Positions 33,614 to 36,997 of a DNA stretch of 36,997 nt are shown piece after piece. The stretch comes from an uncultured Lachnospiraceae bacterium (GTDB lineage Bacteria; Bacillota; Clostridia; Lachnospirales; Lachnospiraceae): positions 1 through 36,997 of the forward strand of contig CAJUDE010000036.1 in assembly GCA_910585295.1 (NCBI GenBank), given 5' to 3'. Numbering within the stretch: the first letter of the stretch is position 1; every line of letters begins with the position of its first letter. The notes below the pieces were generated by a model that saw nothing but the letters and a program-made list of their open reading frames with translations, ran no database searches and was not told the DNA's origin. The position numbers and the translations under genes are program-made.

Positions 33614-33638
33614 GACAGGCATTTCATTATAGCCTGTC
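33614..33638. promoter_or_regulatory. Dyad centred on the -10 of the LytTR promoter
   Basis: GACAGGC and GCCTGTC flank the -10 box, 25 bp in all. A second dyad, GGCATTTC/GAAATGCC (33618-33625 and 33640-33647), overlaps it. Both sit where a bound regulator would block RNA polymerase or where transcript hairpins would form. The binding protein is not known. Confidence 0.5.
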
Positions 33639-33654
33639 GGAAATGCCAAAACAA
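33626..33654 (-). promoter_or_regulatory. Promoter of the AgrA/AgrC-like operon
   Basis: Minus strand: TTGTTT (33654-33649), a 17-bp spacer and a perfect TATAAT (33631-33626), about 75 bp before the TTG start of the regulator gene. Confidence 0.7.
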
Positions 33655-33712
33655 TTTGATTGCTGTGGAATGTTTATCTGTTGCCGTGAAATGCCGAATA
33701 AAAATCTATCAG

Positions 33713-34024
33713 TCACTCCATCGCCCGCATCTGCTCTACCAGGGATTGCTTTTTCTGCCTGCGTACCATCCAGACTGACAGGATTGCCTCCATGCCAAAC
33801 ATCACAAAGAGGTACAGCCCCATTTGCAGGAACGGGAACTGATATGGGACAACTGTAAGGATCTGCGCAATAGAAACGGCTACAACCGCTGCAAAGCATA
33901 TCAGGAACGCCGCCAGGGCAACGGCGACCACTACCATCTGGTTCCGGCGTTTCTCGCTGGCAAGGCTCCGCTTCGCCAGTTTCTTCACAATGGCGCCGAT
34001 GTCATGTCCAAAAGGCCATGTCAT
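33713..34024 (-). CDS. Mini-FtsX: 103-residue permease with the middle deleted
   Basis: The protein starts MTWPFGHDIGAIVKKLAKRS, like the full permease next to it (MTWPFENDTSTVEKKLAGRS). After one helix (about 30-55) it jumps to a C-terminal helix and tail (GMEAILSVWMVRRQKKQSLV EQMRAME) typical of FtsX ends. About 650-700 residues between are absent, yet the frame is intact and GGAGGG precedes ATG 34024. It may be a relic of a tandem second permease gene, or a small membrane partner that kept its start and end. It lies 43 bp downstream of the full permease. Confidence 0.7.
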   Translation of the reverse strand: MTWPFGHDIGAIVKKLAKRSLASEKRRNQMVVVAVALAAFLICFAAVVAVSIAQILTVVPYQFPFLQMGLYLFVMFGMEAILSVWMVRRQKKQSLVEQMRAME

Positions 34025-34067
34025 GTTTGTTTCCCTCCTTGGTTCAATATCGCTACTTCGAGCGAAG

Positions 34068-36461
34068 TCAGTCTGTCGCCTTAATCCGCTCCACAAGGGA
34101 AAGCCTTCTGGTATAACGGACCGCACAGACCGAGAACACCGCCTGCACCAGGAGCAGCGCAGCTGCAAACACCAGAACCTGAAGCGCCGGGAAATGATAC
34201 GTGAGCTTCCCGAACATGCCTACCTGGTCAAAAACATGGCACACCGCCAGGCTGCATACCGTCCCCACCGTCAGGGTGACAAACAGCGTGATTCCTATAT
34301 AATACAGGCATTCATAGGACAGCATTTTAGACATCTGACGGCCGCTCATCCCAACTGACTGGAACACGCCGAACTCCTGCTGGCGGGCAAAAAGGTTCGT
34401 GATCAGCGTATTGACAAGGTTTATCAGCGAAAATACAAAGATAAAGATCAGGAGGCTGTAATCCCTTTTCAGCTCCCCTTTCATCCCGCTCTCCAGAACA
34501 GTGATGGCGTCCTCCAGACTGGAAACCGCCACCCGTTCATCGGATACGGCGCCAAACACCGCTTTCCGCAGTTCCTTACTGTCCTCCCTGGCGTGGATGT
34601 TCACATAGCTGGTAAAATCCGAAATTTCCGGGTAAAGGACAGATAGTTCTTCCTCCGGCAGGATAAAATAATGGGCAGAACTGCAGATTGGAATATCTCC
34701 TACAATTCCCATCACCGTATACGTCTTCGTCTGCCCATTGTAACAGGAAAGGGTAACGGTATCCCCGACCTGATAAGTGGTTTTGTAAATCTCTTTCAGG
34801 GAGCTGCCTGACGGGCAGACCAGGATACCGTCCCCTTCCGCCAGCTGCCGGTAATCCACTTTTCCCTCCAGAACCGTATCACCTTTGTACATCTTCTCCA
34901 TATTCTTCTGGTCAATTCCTCTAACGATGAAAGCCTCATGCTCCCGGTTACCCGGGATCTCGCTGATAGCAGGGATTTCCACACAGGCCGTTGAGTAGGC
35001 CGTGACAAAATCCACGTTTGGAATCGCTGTAAGTTCTTCCCGCAAAGCTTCCCCCAGAGGATTTTCCTTCTGCATCTCATAAAATTCCCGGCCTGCGTAG
35101 TCCTCATAATGCAACAGGTACTGGCTCCTGTCTCCAAACTGGGACTGAGCCATTTCTTTTACATCCACCGAATTTGCGTAGGCAGAGATACACAGAAGCA
35201 GAACTCCGGTCAGGCTTAATGAAAGGGCTGTTACAAAGGCTTTTTTCCGATTCCGGGAGAAATTCATCAGCGCCAGGCGAGGCATGGTCAGGCGGTGGTG
35301 AAGCCGTCTTAAAGCATTCCGTTCCTGCTGTTCGGAATAGGCGGTAGTCCGGATAGCCTCAATGGCAGACACTTTTCCCACCATTGACAGAGGCTTCCTG
35401 GTGGCAATCAAAACCATCCCATAGGTCAGGAAGAAAATCAACACCGCAGATTGCACATTCTCACGCCAGGGCCAATAACCGGGTACGGCCATCCATGCGA
35501 TTACCGCGGCGAAAATCAATCCAAGCGGAACTGCCATGACTGTCAGAAAGCGCCGTTCCCGCTTTACCACCCGCTTTAACTGCTTCGGCGTTGTCCCAAG
35601 CACCTTCAGGCGGCCGTACTCCTTCATTTTTCCCATCACGGAAATATAGAAAATATTGTAGACCACGATTGCGCAGATGGCAGCAATTAAAATTGATAAG
35701 GCATAAATCTCCATTCCACTTCCCAGATAAAGGTCCAGCATCCCAAAATAGCTGGAGCTGTAAAATGTCCTGTCTTCCGGGATGCCCATCCCCCGGAAAA
35801 AAGCTTCGATCTCCATGCGAAGCTGATCAGGCTCCATCCCCTGGCTTCCGGCAAAGCAAAACCGCAGCTCATAGGGAGCTTTATGGCCGGCTATATCCAC
35901 GCTGTCCTCCGAAATCCAGACCGTGAAGATACGGCTGCTGTTCTCCGATTCCAAAATGCCGGTGATGGTATAGGGTTTTTCGCCGCTGCCAAGGTTCAGG
36001 CTGAGTGTCTGACCCACTTCTGCCGGAAGGTCATAATAATCGAAAAAAGCTTGATCCACACAGAGTTCATTTTCTGCCTGGGGATAAGTTCCAATGATCT
36101 CTCCGTAGCCCATCAGATCAATCATCTTCGAATTGACAAAACTGACGTTCAAAACGCTGTCCTTATGGCGGACAGAACCGGCCTCCGCAGTATATCCCCA
36201 TTTTTCAAACCTGCCCGCATCCACAAGCCGGGCGACCTCTTCTCTGGTCAGCCCGCTACAGCCGGCCTGATACTGTCCAAGGATTTGATCCAAAGTCTGC
36301 ATCTGCTGCGCAGAGTAGATAAAACAAAGAGTACCCATCAGACAGACGGCAAGGGCAATCGTAAAGATAATGAAAACGCCCCGGCGCCTGTCGGCTTTCA
36401 TGCTCCGCCCCGCCAGTTTCTTTTCTACTGTACTGGTGTCATTTTCAAAAGGCCATGTCAT
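34068..36461 (-). CDS. FtsX/MacB-type ABC transporter permease
   Basis: A 797-residue membrane protein with two-fold FtsX layout. Helix 1 is at about 29-49, then an outer domain, then three helices around 250-365 with GKMKEYGRLKVLGTTPKQLK. The second half has a helix at about 405-425, an outer domain of about 200 residues, and three C-terminal helices with ARQQEFGVFQSVGMSGRQMS. It is the partner of the ATPase encoded 15 bp upstream. Position next to LytTR and GHKL genes fits a peptide-sensing or resistance transporter. AAAGGAGG precedes the start. Confidence 0.9.
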   Translation of the reverse strand: MTWPFENDTSTVEKKLAGRSMKADRRRGVFIIFTIALAVCLMGTLCFIYSAQQMQTLDQILGQYQAGCSGLTREEVARLVDAGRFEKWGYTAEAGSVRHKDSVLNVSFVNSKMIDLMGYGEIIGTYPQAENELCVDQAFFDYYDLPAEVGQTLSLNLGSGEKPYTITGILESENSSRIFTVWISEDSVDIAGHKAPYELRFCFAGSQGMEPDQLRMEIEAFFRGMGIPEDRTFYSSSYFGMLDLYLGSGMEIYALSILIAAICAIVVYNIFYISVMGKMKEYGRLKVLGTTPKQLKRVVKRERRFLTVMAVPLGLIFAAVIAWMAVPGYWPWRENVQSAVLIFFLTYGMVLIATRKPLSMVGKVSAIEAIRTTAYSEQQERNALRRLHHRLTMPRLALMNFSRNRKKAFVTALSLSLTGVLLLCISAYANSVDVKEMAQSQFGDRSQYLLHYEDYAGREFYEMQKENPLGEALREELTAIPNVDFVTAYSTACVEIPAISEIPGNREHEAFIVRGIDQKNMEKMYKGDTVLEGKVDYRQLAEGDGILVCPSGSSLKEIYKTTYQVGDTVTLSCYNGQTKTYTVMGIVGDIPICSSAHYFILPEEELSVLYPEISDFTSYVNIHAREDSKELRKAVFGAVSDERVAVSSLEDAITVLESGMKGELKRDYSLLIFIFVFSLINLVNTLITNLFARQQEFGVFQSVGMSGRQMSKMLSYECLYYIGITLFVTLTVGTVCSLAVCHVFDQVGMFGKLTYHFPALQVLVFAAALLLVQAVFSVCAVRYTRRLSLVERIKATD

Positions 36462-36476
36462 AATCCGCCACCTCCT

Positions 36477-36997
36477 TTATCCCATGACCCTGCCGTCTTC
36501 GATCCTTACAATGCGGTCGGCAAGCTGGGCAATTTCGTTGTTGTGGGTAATCATGACAATGGTTTGGTTAAACTCCATGCTGGTACGCTTTAAAAGCCCC
36601 AGTACATCGGCGCTGGTTTTGGAATCCAGGTTGCCCGTAGGTTCGTCAGCCAGGATGATAGCCGGCTTGGTAATCAATGCGCGGGCGATAGCAACACGCT
36701 GCTGTTGTCCGCCGGAAAGGTTGTTTGGCATATGCCCAAGCTTATCTTCCAGCGCCAGCATCCTCACGATCCCGTCCATGAAGTTCTCATCTGCCGTGTC
36801 GCCGTCCAGCTCCACAGGCAGGACAATGTTTTCATAAACATTCAGGATTGGGACAAGGTTATAGTTCTGGAATATAAAACCGATGTTGCGGCGGCGGAAG
36901 ATGGTCAGCTCCTCATCATTCTTTTTTGCCAATTCATCCCCACGGACAATGACGCTGCCGGACGTGGGCGTATCCAGCCCGCCCATCATGTTAAGCA
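36477..36997 (-). CDS. ABC transporter ATP-binding protein (MacB/LolD type), N-terminus outside window
   Basis: About 173 residues are visible, starting inside the protein with LNMMGGLDTPTSG just after the missing Walker A. Q-loop IFQNYNLVP, signature LSGGQQQR, Walker B IILADEPTGNLD and switch His in ITHNNEIAQL are present, ending DGRVMG. It is the ATPase of the FtsX permease downstream, 15 bp apart. Confidence 0.92.
   Translation of the reverse strand, partial: LNMMGGLDTPTSGSVIVRGDELAKKNDEELTIFRRRNIGFIFQNYNLVPILNVYENIVLPVELDGDTADENFMDGIVRMLALEDKLGHMPNNLSGGQQQRVAIARALITKPAIILADEPTGNLDSKTSADVLGLLKRTSMEFNQTIVMITHNNEIAQLADRIVRIEDGRVMG

Noticed and set aside
1..36997. CRISPR array, tRNA or rRNA genes
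   Set aside because: No regularly spaced repeats, cloverleaf-like segments or rRNA-like sequence were noticed on reading either strand.

Overview
The window looks like chromosomal DNA of a gut-type Lachnospiraceae or related Clostridia: strong AGGAGG ribosome sites, a beta-glucoside PTS operon, VanRS/BceRS-like and AgrCA-like two-component systems beside FtsX-type ABC transporters, TnpV and a large serine recombinase of clostridial transposons, and YoaP, DUF1275 and FlxA-like proteins. Almost every real gene is on the minus strand. I found no tRNA, rRNA or CRISPR array.

Layout. 1-1320: start of an FtsX-like permease, then scars of an HTH protein and an IS transposase. 1607-1789: a small membrane protein with its own promoter. 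1939-8724: a carbohydrate operon, read right to left: RpiR-type regulator, terminator and promoter, beta-glucoside PTS IIBCA, GH1 6-phospho-beta-glucosidase, cupin, zinc-dependent dehydrogenase, and a DUF1275 (YoaK) gene broken by one in-frame TGA. 8725-12270: decayed DNA holding fragments of response regulator, histidine kinase and FtsX genes, with inverted repeats. 12271-12828: truncated tnpV and a truncated unknown gene.

12819-18362 is the most interesting part: five tightly packed genes in the order of the uncharacterised STM4011-STM4015 families (named after Salmonella loci), namely radical SAM, HemW-like radical SAM, sulfatase-fold hydrolase, ATP-grasp and leucine-rich-repeat protein. 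The STM4011 protein is fused to a HAD phosphatase domain whose C-terminus is cut off. A serine-recombinase fragment lies upstream and truncated tnpV downstream, so the operon sits between mobile-element scars.

18797-23801: intact module of response regulator, histidine kinase, ABC ATPase and FtsX permease. 23841-26384: a histidine-kinase tail and a second ABC transporter with a small membrane protein. 26406-30517: small and partly broken genes (DUF5301-like remnant, GrpB-like, GNAT-YoaP with an in-frame TAG, CPBP protease, small membrane proteins). 30586-33654: AgrC/AgrA-like pair with FlxA-like and coiled-coil proteins, and a promoter carrying a dyad across its -10. 33713-36997: a 103-residue mini-FtsX, a full FtsX permease and its ABC ATPase, which is cut by the window end.

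The recurring theme is ABC-FtsX plus two-component modules in various states of decay, the type often used for antimicrobial-peptide sensing and resistance. Set among them is an uncharacterised radical-SAM/ATP-grasp/LRR operon that could make or modify a small molecule or peptide. No experimental function is claimed for it here.
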